Shown: positions 8,573 to 17,909, numbered from the stretch's first letter. The stretch is DNA of 64,000 bases from Negadavirga shengliensis (GCF_042652345.1 NZ_JBHSJJ010000005.1:62001-126000); one strand, 5' to 3'. Made by a program: numbers and translations. Notes: generated from the letters alone by a model not told the origin.

Positions 8573-8599
8573 CCCACTTCCAAATCAGGGTGTGAAAAA
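8573..8599 (+). repeat. ICE leader element, copy A
   Basis: CCCACTTCCAAATCAGGG followed by TGTGAAAAA, 76 nt upstream of the start codon of the HTH gene. The same 27 bp recurs exactly at 63019-63045, and related copies are at 16915 and 31676. Confidence 0.8.
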
Positions 8600-8648
8600 T
8601 TTCCTTGCTTTGAAAATACTTTTGGAGGCTCAACCAAACAGTAAAATC

Positions 8649-8939
8649 ATGGCTGTAGAGATTATCACCCGGGAAGACTTAGACAGATTCAGGAAAGACC
8701 TATTGGAGGACATCAAAAGGCTGCTAAAGAGCAATTCCGGGCAACCTACCAAGAAATGGCTCAAATCATTTGAGGTCAGGAAGCTGTTGGGGATATCTCC
8801 CGGTACTTTACAAAACCTGCGGGTAAACGGAACCTTGCCTTACACAAAAGTAGGGGGAGTACTCTATTATGACCAGGAGGATATTCAAAAGATGCTACAG
8901 GCCAATAAATTTCAGAACCGGGTTTTTCAAGATTCTTGA
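8649..8939 (+). CDS. Helix-turn-helix (excisionase-like) protein
   Basis: 96 residues from ATG 8649 (MAVEIITREDLDRFRKDLLE); the longer upstream frame from 8553 runs through the leader repeat and is rejected. The C-terminal half (FEVRKLLGISPGTLQNLRVN then GGVLYYDQEDIQKML) is a MerR/excisionase-type winged helix as found in DNA-binding proteins next to integrases of Bacteroidetes mobile elements. Likely role: directing excision or regulating the element. Its position after int supports this, but the function is inferred. Confidence 0.85.
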   Translation: MAVEIITREDLDRFRKDLLEDIKRLLKSNSGQPTKKWLKSFEVRKLLGISPGTLQNLRVNGTLPYTKVGGVLYYDQEDIQKMLQANKFQNRVFQDS

Positions 8940-8979
8940 TTTCCTTTAGCAATTCCCCTTCTATAGAAAATGCAATAGG

Positions 8980-9198
8980 ATGAATAGACCAAAAGGTGTT
9001 AATGAGGGATTTGGCATGGAGATTCCACCACTTCTTGAACATGTCAAAATCTATTTTTTACAAAAGGAACTATCCCTGGAAGAAGCGGAGATTTTCTTTC
9101 ACCACCATGAGAACATCAAATGGAACACGAAAAAAGGGACTCCTATTAAGAACTGGAAAGCTTATGCTAATGAGTGGATATGGAATCTTTCGCAATGA
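8980..9198 (+). CDS. Small ICE mini-gene protein, copy 1
   Basis: 72 residues with the pattern PPLLEHVKIYFLQKELSLEE, then AEIFFHHHENIKW, G-T-P-I-K-N-W-K, and a final EWIWNL. It is clearly homologous to the protein at 31753-31968 and to decayed copies at 16992 and 20782. The layout resembles the FF-YYESNGW-(K)NWK-AVRNW motif that I recall from phage and plasmid replication proteins; this is a memory-based, low-confidence link. No catalytic residues are visible. Confidence 0.75.
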   Translation: MNRPKGVNEGFGMEIPPLLEHVKIYFLQKELSLEEAEIFFHHHENIKWNTKKGTPIKNWKAYANEWIWNLSQ

Positions 9199-9235
9199 TG
9201 CTAATTTCTCAGAAGAGGTAAAGGCCTGTCTTTTC

Positions 9236-9415
9236 TTATTCTGATTGAGCATTTGCATTTTCTTCGATATCCATTTGCTCAAATGCAGCTTGCGCCAAAA
9301 TATTGATAAAATCCAAAACAAATTTTGCCTGTTCGTCATCAACATCCAGTCCATTCTTTCTGCAAACTTTTTTGACTTCTTCCGGTCTAATGTCCCATCT
9401 ATTATTGTACGCCAT
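9236..9415 (-). CDS. Small conserved-looking protein of unknown function
   Basis: 59 residues from ATG 9415 (MAYNNRWDIRPEEVKKVCRK), acidic, helical, ending QMDIEENANAQSE. A TTG start two codons upstream is possible. Codon usage and the ordered amphipathic sequence support a real gene. It is convergent with the mini-gene at 8980 (37-nt gap). Not recognised. Confidence 0.6.
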   Translation of the reverse strand: MAYNNRWDIRPEEVKKVCRKNGLDVDDEQAKFVLDFINILAQAAFEQMDIEENANAQSE

Positions 9416-9581
9416 ATTCAATTTTTTTTAAGAAGGATGTCGAATCACTTATATGTTTTCAGGAGTACTTTATCTACCATGATCAATAAGTTTCCGGGTT
9501 TATAGCACCTCAAATCTTGGCGTGTAATCCCCAGCCTGTTTTCAACCCTTACAATAGCATAGTCAGGCCTCTCCTATTTTT

Positions 9582-9650
9582 GGATCAGGTCAGGGGCGCT
9601 GGGCTTATCTTTCACCCGGTAAATAGTCCATAGCTCTTTTACCAAAGTTT
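9582..9650 (+). repeat. Remnant of the 17.16-kb gene's 3' end (direct repeat, left copy)
   Basis: GGATCAGGTCAGGGGCGCTG and the following bases read GSGQGRWAYLSPGK-stop. The intact gene at 17162-17527 ends GSGQGRWAYLSPHK. Similarity continues about 30 bp past the stop (AAATAG..CAT..CTCTTTTAC). The two copies bracket the AVAST-like cassette in direct orientation. Confidence 0.7.
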
Positions 9651-9810
9651 AAAAAAAGAGTTTTAGCACCTTATAAAACGCGGGTCAATATCTGCCGGAA
9701 TGGCAGGCCATTCAAGCGCTAAAAGACAAATTCACCATAACTTCAGCCGGCCATCTGAAATCATCATTAATTTCCACAGTAATCTCTCCACTTGTGTTCA
9801 AAAGATACCC

Positions 9811-10089
9811 CTATTCATCCTTTTGTGATAATGGAGGTATACGCTTAAACCAATCCATCATATTGGATTGTAGTCGGATTCTTTCATCTATTGTATTAAG
9901 GTGCAATCTTCCGTTTGGCAATAATTTCACTTTCTTCAAATGCTGACCAGTTGACCATACCTTATTTTGAATTAAATCATCATCTTTTGAATCGAAGACT
10001 CTTAGCATATCTTCATATAAAAGCGAGATATTCTGCTCAAATTCTTTGCGGGTAGAAGGGGTTGGCATGCCATATTTAGGTTTCTTCAT
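9811..10089 (-). CDS. Small protein downstream of the protease-STAND gene, paralogue B
   Basis: 92 residues with STRKEFEQNISLLYEDML and KVKLLPNGRLHLNTIDERIR. It is a paralogue of the adjacent 84-residue protein (shared RKEFE-N and the K-x-x-LPN-x-R-x-x-L-x-T-I core), and its start overlaps that gene by 14 nt. It is the last gene of the MBL/STAND operon. No known domain recognised. Possible roles are a sensor or accessory subunit of the STAND protein; this is inferred from linkage only. Confidence 0.75.
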   Translation of the reverse strand: MKKPKYGMPTPSTRKEFEQNISLLYEDMLRVFDSKDDDLIQNKVWSTGQHLKKVKLLPNGRLHLNTIDERIRLQSNMMDWFKRIPPLSQKDE

Positions 10090-10330
10090 TTTTTACATTA
10101 TTGAAGTTTTTCATTCCTGTCATCATGGTTGTGGCCCTCACAAGTTCATTAATGGTGGATAAATTAATCCTAGCATTTGGCAGAACTCTGACTTTCATTA
10201 AACTTTCAATACCCTTTCTGGATTGCTCAGAAAAGACCAATCTTCCATTTCTAGCAAGTTCAGCTGTAGTATTCAAATTTCGTTCAAATTCCTTTCTGCT
10301 TTTTATATAATATCCTCTGGGTTCAAACAT
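10076..10330 (-). CDS. Small protein downstream of the protease-STAND gene, paralogue A
   Basis: 84 residues (MFEPRGYYIKSRKEFERNLN, then KVRVLPNARINLSTINELVR). It begins 2 nt after the STAND stop codon, so it is surely co-transcribed and probably translationally coupled. It is homologous to the next gene; the pair looks like a local duplication. No catalytic motif visible. The conserved LPN-x-R-x-x-L-S-T-I block may be an interaction surface. Confidence 0.78.
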   Translation of the reverse strand: MFEPRGYYIKSRKEFERNLNTTAELARNGRLVFSEQSRKGIESLMKVRVLPNARINLSTINELVRATTMMTGMKNFNNVKNEET

Positions 10331-10332
10331 TT

Positions 10333-13300
10333 TTAAATAGGGTTAATCGCTTCATAAATCTGATCTATGTTGTTTTTTGCCACACGAGGCATTATTGACT
10401 GATTCAAAGCACATCTTACTAATTCATAATAGTTTCCTTCGTAAGTAAATTGAGCTTCTTGAAAGCTCCTCCTTATGTACTTATCCGCTTTTAATATATC
10501 CTGCCAGGGCATTGACTCACAAGCTTTCTCTACTTTGGTCAAAATGCTTTCACAAAATTCCCTATCCAGGATTTTCAGGTCATTTAATTCATCAATTTCT
10601 TCCTGAATAGGTGTCAACATTTCCTCATCGAATGCTACCTCACTGTTTCCAACAATGGACTCAGGCAAGGCTTTGTTTAGTTTTTCCATTAGATAATTAT
10701 AGCCTGATACACTCAGTAATTTTCCCATTTCAAGGTAGTGCTTAAATATTGTAAGGTGTTTTACTTCAGCTATGGCGCTTATCTGGTCAGGGTTCTCTTC
10801 CAATCTCATTCGAAGTTTGTCCGGTGAACTTTGGACAATATTGAATAGAAGCACAGCACTTTTTTCGGGTAAAGCCGATGGTTTTTTTGAAATACTCTCC
10901 TCCACCAACAGGTTGATTATATCATCTGATATACAGCTACTTAAAAACATCAAGGCTTTAGAAGCACCGTTGTTAATCCAATCCAATGGGTGATTAAGTA
11001 ACCAAATGATAAACCTGATTACTTGATGGTTGGTGGAAGCCACATCCTCATATGACTTGACCCAATCGTATTTTTGAAAAACAAAATCCTCCGGTCGAAT
11101 AAGCAACTCAAAATGATCTGCAATGTCTTCATATACCTTGTCAATCTGATCCTGGGTCATCTTGCCATCTAGGAACCATAGAAGTTCATCCACAACTGTC
11201 CAGGCTTCTACACTCATATTTTGAACGGAGGAGGCCAGTTTTTCTACTACCTCTTCCGTGTTTTCTAACAAAGCTTTCAGGTTTTCCTTGGCTTTTTTGT
11301 GTGACCCGGACCAATTTCCATACCAAATGCTAATACGTTCTTTGGCAAATGCCTCAGTACCTTGTTGGATTAATTTATCCCTTGATGCTCTTTTGGGACT
11401 ACTTTCACACAGTTCATTGAATTCATCAAAGCTGTTGGTTCTTTGATCTCCTGCTTTTTCAATATCAGGCTCGGTCTCTTCATTTTTATCTGGGAGCTCC
11501 CAGCTTTTTTTGGCTATTACAGCCTTCTTTAACTCATTATATATGTTGCTTTTCAAATTTAAGATCAACAGATTAACATACTGCGCCCTTTCATCCTTCA
11601 TCTCGTCTGCTTCAATGATATCAAAAATCAAATCGAAAATCTGTAATCGGTGATGGCTATCATCAATATCGTTTAAAGCTTCTGCCATGTGTTTGGCGAA
11701 ATCATCCACATACCTAAAGACATCATCGTTTACTGTGAAGATGCTACATAGGCTAGCCTTGATATAGGGTGACAAGTCATTACATTCTTCAAGTATTTTT
11801 AAAACTGAATTCTGAATAGTTATATTTCTTGCTCCCAGAGCATAGCCATTCCCCAAAGATTTGGCATCCACAGTAAAATATTCAGCATTCTGAATAACAA
11901 CATCGGCAGGAGGAACGGTTTCAAATTTCAGATATTCAATGGCCTTGTCAAGGTTGCCTTTGGCAATTAAATCACCAATAAAACTTTCTTTCTCATAGCG
12001 AATGGATCGCTGAAAGGTCATCTCACCGGAGGCATAATCTAATAAGGAAGCAAACTTCCAAGAATAATTAGAAGAACTGCTTTGATCAGACTTCAATCTC
12101 AAAGTGGCATTGAGTAGTTGCAATTGCGACTCTTTATACCAGGATGGCCCCATTGAAGTCTTGAGCATCTCCTGAAAAGCTGACCTCGCCCGTTCTTTTT
12201 TATTCATTAAACCATAGAACTCTACGACCCGGATCAATCCTGGAGTTCTTTCCCATCTGTTTTGAACATGTTTTACGATGTGGTCTTCAAGTAATTCGAT
12301 CAGTAAAAGTGTGTGTGAATCGGCTGCCTCATGTTTAATCACCACTTCAATGACCGAAACAAGTATTTCCCGATATCCTTCGGTAAATACACCCAACTGG
12401 TCTTTACTACCCTGTTCAATAAAACTGCTTAATGTATCAATGGATTCGCGAAAAAAGGAGACAAAGAGGCCTGCTATTTTCGTAAAAATGAAAGGAACCA
12501 AATCCTCTGGAATCAGATAACTCCTTTCCCAATGAGACCGTTCCTCCAGTTTAAGTTCATTGAGTTTTAACAAACTGCTGAGGTGCTTCAATAATTCACC
12601 ATAGTCTTCTCCGAATACTTTTTTCCTGCTCAGCATCCCTTCGAGCAAACCCAGATGCTCCAATAGTTCTTTATAGTATTGCTCCCAATTGGTAAGCCTT
12701 AAATAGCGTTTAGGCAATGTTGGTAATTGATCAATTGCCGTATTATAGCCCTTACAAACAGCATTGAAATAGGAAGAGTGCATTGATTTGTAATTCAAAT
12801 CAACTCCGTTATACTCTCGTATTTCAAGTATTTGGGAACCCTCTGAAAGAAGATGCTTTTCAATCAATGGCTCAATAATATCAAGTCGTTTGCTGTCACC
12901 GATAAGCGCTTTGATCAAAACAAAAGGAGTTCTGTTCTCGCTGTCATAACCATAATTGTCAATGAGCCACTCTAAATCTTCAATACTTTTAAGGTAGGAG
13001 TTGGTTTTGTCAACATAGGTTAAATTATACCGATTGAACTCTTGAAAATGTATGATAGATAGGGCAATAATTCTTGCCCATTTATCATCTATGGCAGCTC
13101 CTGAAATCTCTGATCGCTCTTTCACATTTACATACCCATCAAAAAAACGCATAGCAAAACCGTTGTGCCAGGAAGTCCCCATTTCTCTTGTGCTATACAG
13201 TGCCCGATAGACTTCCATTTCTTTATGTTTCTCGGCCAAATTCTGAAAATCCTTGAGTGAGCGAAAGGTGTGTTCAACCTCTTGCATTCCTTTTTCTCCC

Positions 13301-15483
13301 ATAGAAAGTATGGAAAGCGTGGATGCACATATTTTTTTAAAAAAAGGGATCAGGGAAAAGCCATTTGGACTTCTAAATTCTTCCTGGATGAAGTGCCTGT
13401 ACCGAGTGTTAAATGCATTTAATAATATATTTCCTTCTTCATAGGACTCATTTTCATAAAGTAACAGAAGGAAGTCAATTACCGCATCATCATCAATTAA
13501 TAGATTATTACCACGAATTAAGTATTTCATAGCAGCCCCACACTCTTCGAGGGCAATCAGGGCGGCAGCCATTGGCTTGGCATTCTCGGCTAAAACATTA
13601 TCGTACCTAAACTCTATACGCTGCAACAACAGGAGTAAACGGATAAGCTCATTAGCGTTCTTCTGATCCAAAACTACCTTTATCACCCTTTTTACATCCT
13701 GAACAATCAGGTCTGGATGAACATGTTGTGTAGCGCTGAAATCAATCCACTCCTGGTTGCAAAGTGCTACCGCCTGCTGTTTGTCACTACTCAAAGTCAG
13801 ATGATACAATTTATTATCTACCGTGTATGGGTGATGACTTTGCTGCTCACAAAACCCGGAAATAGAGTCATTGGCCAAGGGAATAAACCCGGGTACCTGG
13901 GAAGTGATGAATTGTTTGAATGACGTATGATAGAGTTCTAAATGAGTATCTCCCTTCACTAAATAACTAATAGGCCCGAAATGTGAATAAAACCCTAGGC
14001 GATAATCATCGGGCAGCATATTGATTAGAGTTTCCTGATTAATAGTCCCTCTTAACTGAGACAGGATCAGGATAATCCAAAGTTTGCCCTCTTCCCTGAA
14101 AAACTTCTGCCAGATAGCTTCATAGTACTTATTAATTTCTCCGCCAATAATCGGGGTCTCTTGTACCCAATGCTCAATTTCATCCTTATCAATCTCATTA
14201 GTTTTAAGGAAATTGATAAGGTATTGTAAGTAGAGAGGGTGCCCCTCTGATTTATGAGCTATTTGCTGTATCGCTTCCGTAGTTAGCTCCTTCCCTTGTA
14301 GCTCTTCCCTGATGTAGACTTCACATTGTCCTATATCCAAAGGAGTTACCTCAATGGTGGTTTCTTCCAATAATTTCTCCTTGACAAATTTCGGAAGAAT
14401 GTCTTGTGCCGTACAAGATAAGACCAGGGACAGATTAGATGGGAGCTCGTTGGGGAAAATTCCCAGAAACGAATCTAAATCGTCTACCTCATCTAATCCA
14501 TCTATAAAAAATGTATGGTTGACATCAGGATTTTGACGACACATTTGTTCTAACAAGATCGGGATTCTCTCGATCCGATCTTCAATTTTGTCCAGAACAT
14601 CTACCGGCATACCCAGAACTTCCGTCACGGAATCCTCTATCCATAAGATCAGGCTTTTTCCTGAGGTCCTGCTTACTGAACCCTGCTTATCCTGCGGTAC
14701 TCTGGTAAAATACCGTCCGCATACTTTGATGCCATCATTGTCTGCGTTAAATGCAGCCATCAACGTAGTTTTTCCGCTTCCTGGTGACCCGTAACATAAG
14801 AACCATCCTTTGTGATTAATCAGTTTGTTCGACAGACCTTCCATCACCGTATAGTTAGGTGTGGAAGTGTCTACTTGTTCCTTTAAGGACGGGGGTATTT
14901 TATTTAAACTCTCTTCGTCACTAACCTGAACTCCTGCTTCCAGTAACCATTCAAAAGCCTTGCTCACACTTATGGCTAAAATTGATTTGCCTTGTTGCAT
15001 CAGGCTTATGCCTATAACTCTGCTATTCGAAACTACCGCTCCTCCGGAGAGACCTTCGTAATTAATGTTTTCATCAATGGTGCTATCTGTAACTGAAAAA
15101 TCCCAGTGAGCCTCTACTGTGATTTTGTTTATTCTTGCCTTTATATGAACGCCATGCTTATCTTCTACATAAGGAAAGCCATAGAGAACACAAGGTTGGT
15201 TGAAACTTAGTTTAGCTTTAGTAAGTGGCAGATACTTATCAACCTTCTTCTTTAGCTGAATAAGGCATAAATCTAGGTGCTTATTTTCTTTCTTAATATC
15301 ATCCAGACTGTATTGTTCATCTCCTACGAGGATGCTTTCACCTCCTTCAAGACAATCCAATATTACATGCCTGGCAGTCATCAGAAGATTTTCGGCTACC
15401 AGAAAACCAGTGCCCTGATCTGTCCCACACTTAATTTGAAAAGAGGAATTTTCTAATTGTTTGGCGCTTATTATTTTTTCCAT
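10333..15483 (-). CDS. Trypsin-like protease fused to a STAND NTPase (AVAST type 1-like)
   Basis: 1716 residues. The N-terminal trypsin-like domain has H39 (TARHVI), D71 (HLDLCLIQL) and S146 (GLSGGAVV), a complete triad. A STAND NTPase follows, with Walker A GSPGSGKTT (K238) and Walker B FFIDGLDEVDD (about 325-335). The remaining 1200 residues are helical, TPR-like sensor repeats. In Avs-type immunity a STAND sensor recognises a phage protein and switches on its N-terminal effector, here a protease. It overlaps the upstream metallo-beta-lactamase by one base (TGATG), matching my memory of the MBL plus protease-STAND layout of type 1 AVAST. Domain calls are firm; subtype is moderately firm. 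Confidence 0.9.
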   Translation of the reverse strand: MEKIISAKQLENSSFQIKCGTDQGTGFLVAENLLMTARHVILDCLEGGESILVGDEQYSLDDIKKENKHLDLCLIQLKKKVDKYLPLTKAKLSFNQPCVLYGFPYVEDKHGVHIKARINKITVEAHWDFSVTDSTIDENINYEGLSGGAVVSNSRVIGISLMQQGKSILAISVSKAFEWLLEAGVQVSDEESLNKIPPSLKEQVDTSTPNYTVMEGLSNKLINHKGWFLCYGSPGSGKTTLMAAFNADNDGIKVCGRYFTRVPQDKQGSVSRTSGKSLILWIEDSVTEVLGMPVDVLDKIEDRIERIPILLEQMCRQNPDVNHTFFIDGLDEVDDLDSFLGIFPNELPSNLSLVLSCTAQDILPKFVKEKLLEETTIEVTPLDIGQCEVYIREELQGKELTTEAIQQIAHKSEGHPLYLQYLINFLKTNEIDKDEIEHWVQETPIIGGEINKYYEAIWQKFFREEGKLWIILILSQLRGTINQETLINMLPDDYRLGFYSHFGPISYLVKGDTHLELYHTSFKQFITSQVPGFIPLANDSISGFCEQQSHHPYTVDNKLYHLTLSSDKQQAVALCNQEWIDFSATQHVHPDLIVQDVKRVIKVVLDQKNANELIRLLLLLQRIEFRYDNVLAENAKPMAAALIALEECGAAMKYLIRGNNLLIDDDAVIDFLLLLYENESYEEGNILLNAFNTRYRHFIQEEFRSPNGFSLIPFFKKICASTLSILSMGEKGMQEVEHTFRSLKDFQNLAEKHKEMEVYRALYSTREMGTSWHNGFAMRFFDGYVNVKERSEISGAAIDDKWARIIALSIIHFQEFNRYNLTYVDKTNSYLKSIEDLEWLIDNYGYDSENRTPFVLIKALIGDSKRLDIIEPLIEKHLLSEGSQILEIREYNGVDLNYKSMHSSYFNAVCKGYNTAIDQLPTLPKRYLRLTNWEQYYKELLEHLGLLEGMLSRKKVFGEDYGELLKHLSSLLKLNELKLEERSHWERSYLIPEDLVPFIFTKIAGLFVSFFRESIDTLSSFIEQGSKDQLGVFTEGYREILVSVIEVVIKHEAADSHTLLLIELLEDHIVKHVQNRWERTPGLIRVVEFYGLMNKKERARSAFQEMLKTSMGPSWYKESQLQLLNATLRLKSDQSSSSNYSWKFASLLDYASGEMTFQRSIRYEKESFIGDLIAKGNLDKAIEYLKFETVPPADVVIQNAEYFTVDAKSLGNGYALGARNITIQNSVLKILEECNDLSPYIKASLCSIFTVNDDVFRYVDDFAKHMAEALNDIDDSHHRLQIFDLIFDIIEADEMKDERAQYVNLLILNLKSNIYNELKKAVIAKKSWELPDKNEETEPDIEKAGDQRTNSFDEFNELCESSPKRASRDKLIQQGTEAFAKERISIWYGNWSGSHKKAKENLKALLENTEEVVEKLASSVQNMSVEAWTVVDELLWFLDGKMTQDQIDKVYEDIADHFELLIRPEDFVFQKYDWVKSYEDVASTNHQVIRFIIWLLNHPLDWINNGASKALMFLSSCISDDIINLLVEESISKKPSALPEKSAVLLFNIVQSSPDKLRMRLEENPDQISAIAEVKHLTIFKHYLEMGKLLSVSGYNYLMEKLNKALPESIVGNSEVAFDEEMLTPIQEEIDELNDLKILDREFCESILTKVEKACESMPWQDILKADKYIRRSFQEAQFTYEGNYYELVRCALNQSIMPRVAKNNIDQIYEAINPI

Positions 15484-16670
15484 CAGAAACTTATTTCCAA
15501 AGGGCGTTCCCCATCGGCTTGAATAATTTTATAATCATACTTCTCCTTTAAGAAAGGTTCATCAAAGGCTTTGGCTTTTTCAAGAGGATAATTAAAGAAG
15601 AGCTTACGGGTGTACTCACTTTTTCTTGAAACAATATGGGCAATAGTTTCAAGGTCGGGGTGGTTGTGACCCACACCATTTGTAGAAAAAACATATGACG
15701 GTGAATCAATAAGCCTATACAGTTCCGGACTGTTATTAGCCCAACTACCGTGATGAGAAGTCTTTATCAGATCGAAATTAACAGGAAAATCCTCGGGAGC
15801 GTAAAGAGATTTGAGGTTTTCGGCTACAATCCCCGGGTGTGCATCACCCATGAATAATAACTTTGTGGTCTTGTACTCAAGGATAAAAGCCATAGAACTA
15901 CCATTGGCAGGAGTAGTGTCTTCCAAAAAAGGTTGATTGAGTAAGTCCTTCATGTCAGGTTTTGCTTTGGCAATTTTTCTCTCTTTGTACCTTGGTCTTT
16001 CTCGGTATTTGGCTACCATAAATTCAAATGCATCATCATAATACCCGGTTTCTGGTAATCCGTTTAAATACCCTTTTTTAATAAGTTCTTTTCGCCATGC
16101 TCTTTCTAAACCCTTTAATTTTCCGATATTCGGAGAGAGTAAAGTTAAATGAAGATCACCCGTCAGGTCAAAATGCTGCCCATTATCTGTGGCCACAGCT
16201 TTGCCATCAAGCTCGGCATTCCAGGTATATTTACCCTCCAATAATAAAGATGCGAGGGAAGAACCTTGAGAGGCACTAATGGTAGTCTCTTCACCATTAG
16301 TAACCTTTTTTAGATATGCACCTCCCTTTATCACCTCCAGCACTTTATTCTTAACTACCTCTTGCCCTTCCTTTTCAGGATGTATATGCCGGTAGGAATT
16401 GTGCCATACGTTAGCGATCTCTATAAATTTCTCTGGCTGATTCTGTTCAAAAAGTTTAATTATGCCGGAAATATGGTCCTGATCAATATGAGTTACAATT
16501 ACATAGGATAAAGCTTCTCCCTTATTGGCTATGGTTTCCAAATCTTGGCGAATAAAGCTTTCGTAGGTGTTTACATATCCCCCATCAATTAGAAGATGGG
16601 TTTTTCCAAAACTCAATAAAAAGCTATCCCCATTTTGAGCAGGGTAAATTTTCAGGTTAATATCTGGCAT
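15483..16670 (-). CDS. Metallo-beta-lactamase-fold protein of the STAND operon
   Basis: 395 residues. The zinc motif THIDQDHISG (H61, D63, D65, H66) and later GDAHPG and KTSHHGSWANN fit the ComEC/Rec2-like MBL hydrolase group. The opening MPDINLKIYPAQNGDSFLLS-FG is typical of standalone MBL proteins paired with defence NTPases. First gene of a four-gene minus-strand operon (MBL, protease-STAND, two small paralogues). Probably a nuclease or phosphodiesterase acting with the STAND sensor; the substrate is not deducible. Confidence 0.9.
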   Translation of the reverse strand: MPDINLKIYPAQNGDSFLLSFGKTHLLIDGGYVNTYESFIRQDLETIANKGEALSYVIVTHIDQDHISGIIKLFEQNQPEKFIEIANVWHNSYRHIHPEKEGQEVVKNKVLEVIKGGAYLKKVTNGEETTISASQGSSLASLLLEGKYTWNAELDGKAVATDNGQHFDLTGDLHLTLLSPNIGKLKGLERAWRKELIKKGYLNGLPETGYYDDAFEFMVAKYRERPRYKERKIAKAKPDMKDLLNQPFLEDTTPANGSSMAFILEYKTTKLLFMGDAHPGIVAENLKSLYAPEDFPVNFDLIKTSHHGSWANNSPELYRLIDSPSYVFSTNGVGHNHPDLETIAHIVSRKSEYTRKLFFNYPLEKAKAFDEPFLKEKYDYKIIQADGERPLEISF

Positions 16671-16914
16671 TAGTTAATTTATGTCTAACTTTATATCATT
16701 CATTCTTTATTTTGATTTCTGCAATTCATCTTTTGGAACTTCTCATTTTATCTTATTCAGATTTTCAGCAGGTATCGTTTTAATCGAGCCACTTCAAAAA
16801 TAAACATTCTCCTCTTTAATACGGTCATTTTAGCGTCAAAATCACCTAAAGAGTTTTACCTTTGTAACCCTCTGATTAAACAGTTATTGGAGTAGCTCAC
16901 CATCAAAAAAACAA
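16671..16914. other. Intergenic region upstream of the MBL gene and leader copy B
   Basis: AT-rich, no frame. It should hold the leftward promoter of the MBL/STAND operon, but no clear TAnnTTTG box was pinned down. The segment near 16840-16860 (AAAATCACCTAAAGAGTTTT) resembles 31604-31620 upstream of leader copy C, so homology between these two loci extends upstream of the leader. Confidence 0.4.
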
Positions 16915-16991
16915 CCCATTTCCAAATTACAGTGGGGAAAAATCCTGTGAAAGCCCTTCAATTTTGACCTGTAAGCCAAAATTGAATTGCC
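16915..16991 (+). repeat. ICE leader element, copy B
   Basis: CCCATTTCCAAATTACAGTG-GGGAAAAATCC then AAGCCCTTCAATTTTGACC, 77 nt before the mini-gene start codon. Nearly identical over its length to copy C at 31676-31752. Each can form a short CCCA(C)/(G)TGGG hairpin. Confidence 0.8.
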
Positions 16992-17130
16992 ATGAATGGA
17001 ACAAACATAATATCAGATCCGGTGGCTGGCAAAGTACGGTGCCGAAGCACCTCTTTTTTACAACGTCAAAGCCTACTTTTCCTTCAAAGGGATGTCGTCA
17101 GACTACGTAGAAATTTTCTATTCCCACTGA
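16992..17130 (+). pseudogene. Decayed copy of the ICE mini-gene
   Basis: Starts MNGTN like the intact copy at 31753. It is then disrupted by a short insertion (near GTACGGTGCCGAAG) that shifts the frame. The shifted frame reads YNVKAYFSFKGMSSDYVEIF then YSH-stop at 17128-17130, matching the HVKAYFSLKGMSIDEAEIFY part of the intact copy. The C-terminal NWK and DWIWNL parts are gone. Confidence 0.75.
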
Positions 17131-17161
17131 GGGAAGATAGCAGTTACTATAGTCATGAATT

Positions 17162-17527
17162 GTGGCCAAATTGTTTACTTTTGAAATATCATCAATTCGA
17201 ATCAGTTATGAGTACCAAGAAACCATTGAAGGATATCGAAGAAAAAACGATGAGGAAATCATTCCGGGAATTGGAAGAACCTTGGATCAATCAAGGAAAG
17301 AAAGTCAAGAGAACGTTGAAGGTCTTTACAGGGAAGCTTTTTCAAAAGGGGTGTTTATGGTTTACCAAGATGATAGAGTCAAAAGTGAGGATCAGTTCAT
17401 ACGGGCGAATCCAGACGGGTCTGAGGATTTGGTAGAATTTGATGAATACAAAAGTGAATGGCATTTGGTATCCCCGCTTGTCGGATCAGGTCAGGGGCGT
17501 TGGGCTTATTTGTCTCCCCATAAATAG
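17162..17527 (+). CDS. Hypothetical ICE-associated protein
   Basis: 121 residues from a GTG start, or a shorter form from an internal start. Hydrophilic, with FSKGVFMVYQDDRVKSEDQF, and ending GSGQGRWAYLSPHK. The last 14 codons are duplicated as a relic at 9582. No recognised domain. It lies between the decayed mini-gene and the next module. Another frame runs over the same bases from 16992, but only this frame keeps protein-like content to the repeat. Confidence 0.55.
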   Translation: MAKLFTFEISSIRISYEYQETIEGYRRKNDEEIIPGIGRTLDQSRKESQENVEGLYREAFSKGVFMVYQDDRVKSEDQFIRANPDGSEDLVEFDEYKSEWHLVSPLVGSGQGRWAYLSPHK

Positions 17528-17550
17528 ACCATTACTCTTTTACTTTAGTT
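17483..17550 (+). repeat. Direct repeat, right copy (3' end of the 17.16-kb gene)
   Basis: GGATCAGGTCAGGGGCGTTG and onward; partner of 9582-9650. About three quarters of the bases match over 67 bp, including some beyond the stop codon, so the repeat is nucleotide-level and not only a shared protein motif. Confidence 0.7.
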
Positions 17551-17909
17551 TCAAGGAGAAGTTTCAACACCTCATAAATCACGGAAGAGACTGTTTATAA
17601 AAACTCCTATCCCATCTACACGAATGTAATAGGGAGAAGCCTTGAAAAGATTCTATATCCATTTGACGGTTTGAGAAAAAAAAGGATGAGCAGTTTTAAA
17701 TAAATCTATCCTTTAATCTACAGCAAGTTCAAATGATATTTCTCGTTTATATTTGAGCATAAATTAAGCGCAATAAAAACTAAATCTGGTTTAGGATTTT
17801 TTCAGTTCAAGTGATTTAAGTTGATCAAATTAACTATTGATGCGAATCAATGAAAAGAAAAATACCGACAGCTTACACAGGCATTTGAATTCTGTAAAGG
17901 CAATATCTT
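17551..17909 (+). promoter_or_regulatory. Promoter region of the HD-like gene
   Basis: No gene in these 359 bp. TATATTTG at 17748-17755 is a good -7 box 155 bp upstream of the next start codon. No convincing TTG was found 19-21 bp before it. Confidence 0.4.

Noticed and set aside
16866..16882. tRNA-Asn fragment or att site: ACCCTCTGATTAAACAG resembles the tRNA anticodon arm
   Set aside because: Only about 13 identical bases in a row; the rest of the cloverleaf is absent, and a chance match of this size in 64 kb is not rare.
16992..17435. 147-codon plus-strand frame
   Set aside because: Only its first few codons belong to the mini-gene; the rest is an out-of-frame reading of the mini-gene relic and of the 17.16-kb gene.
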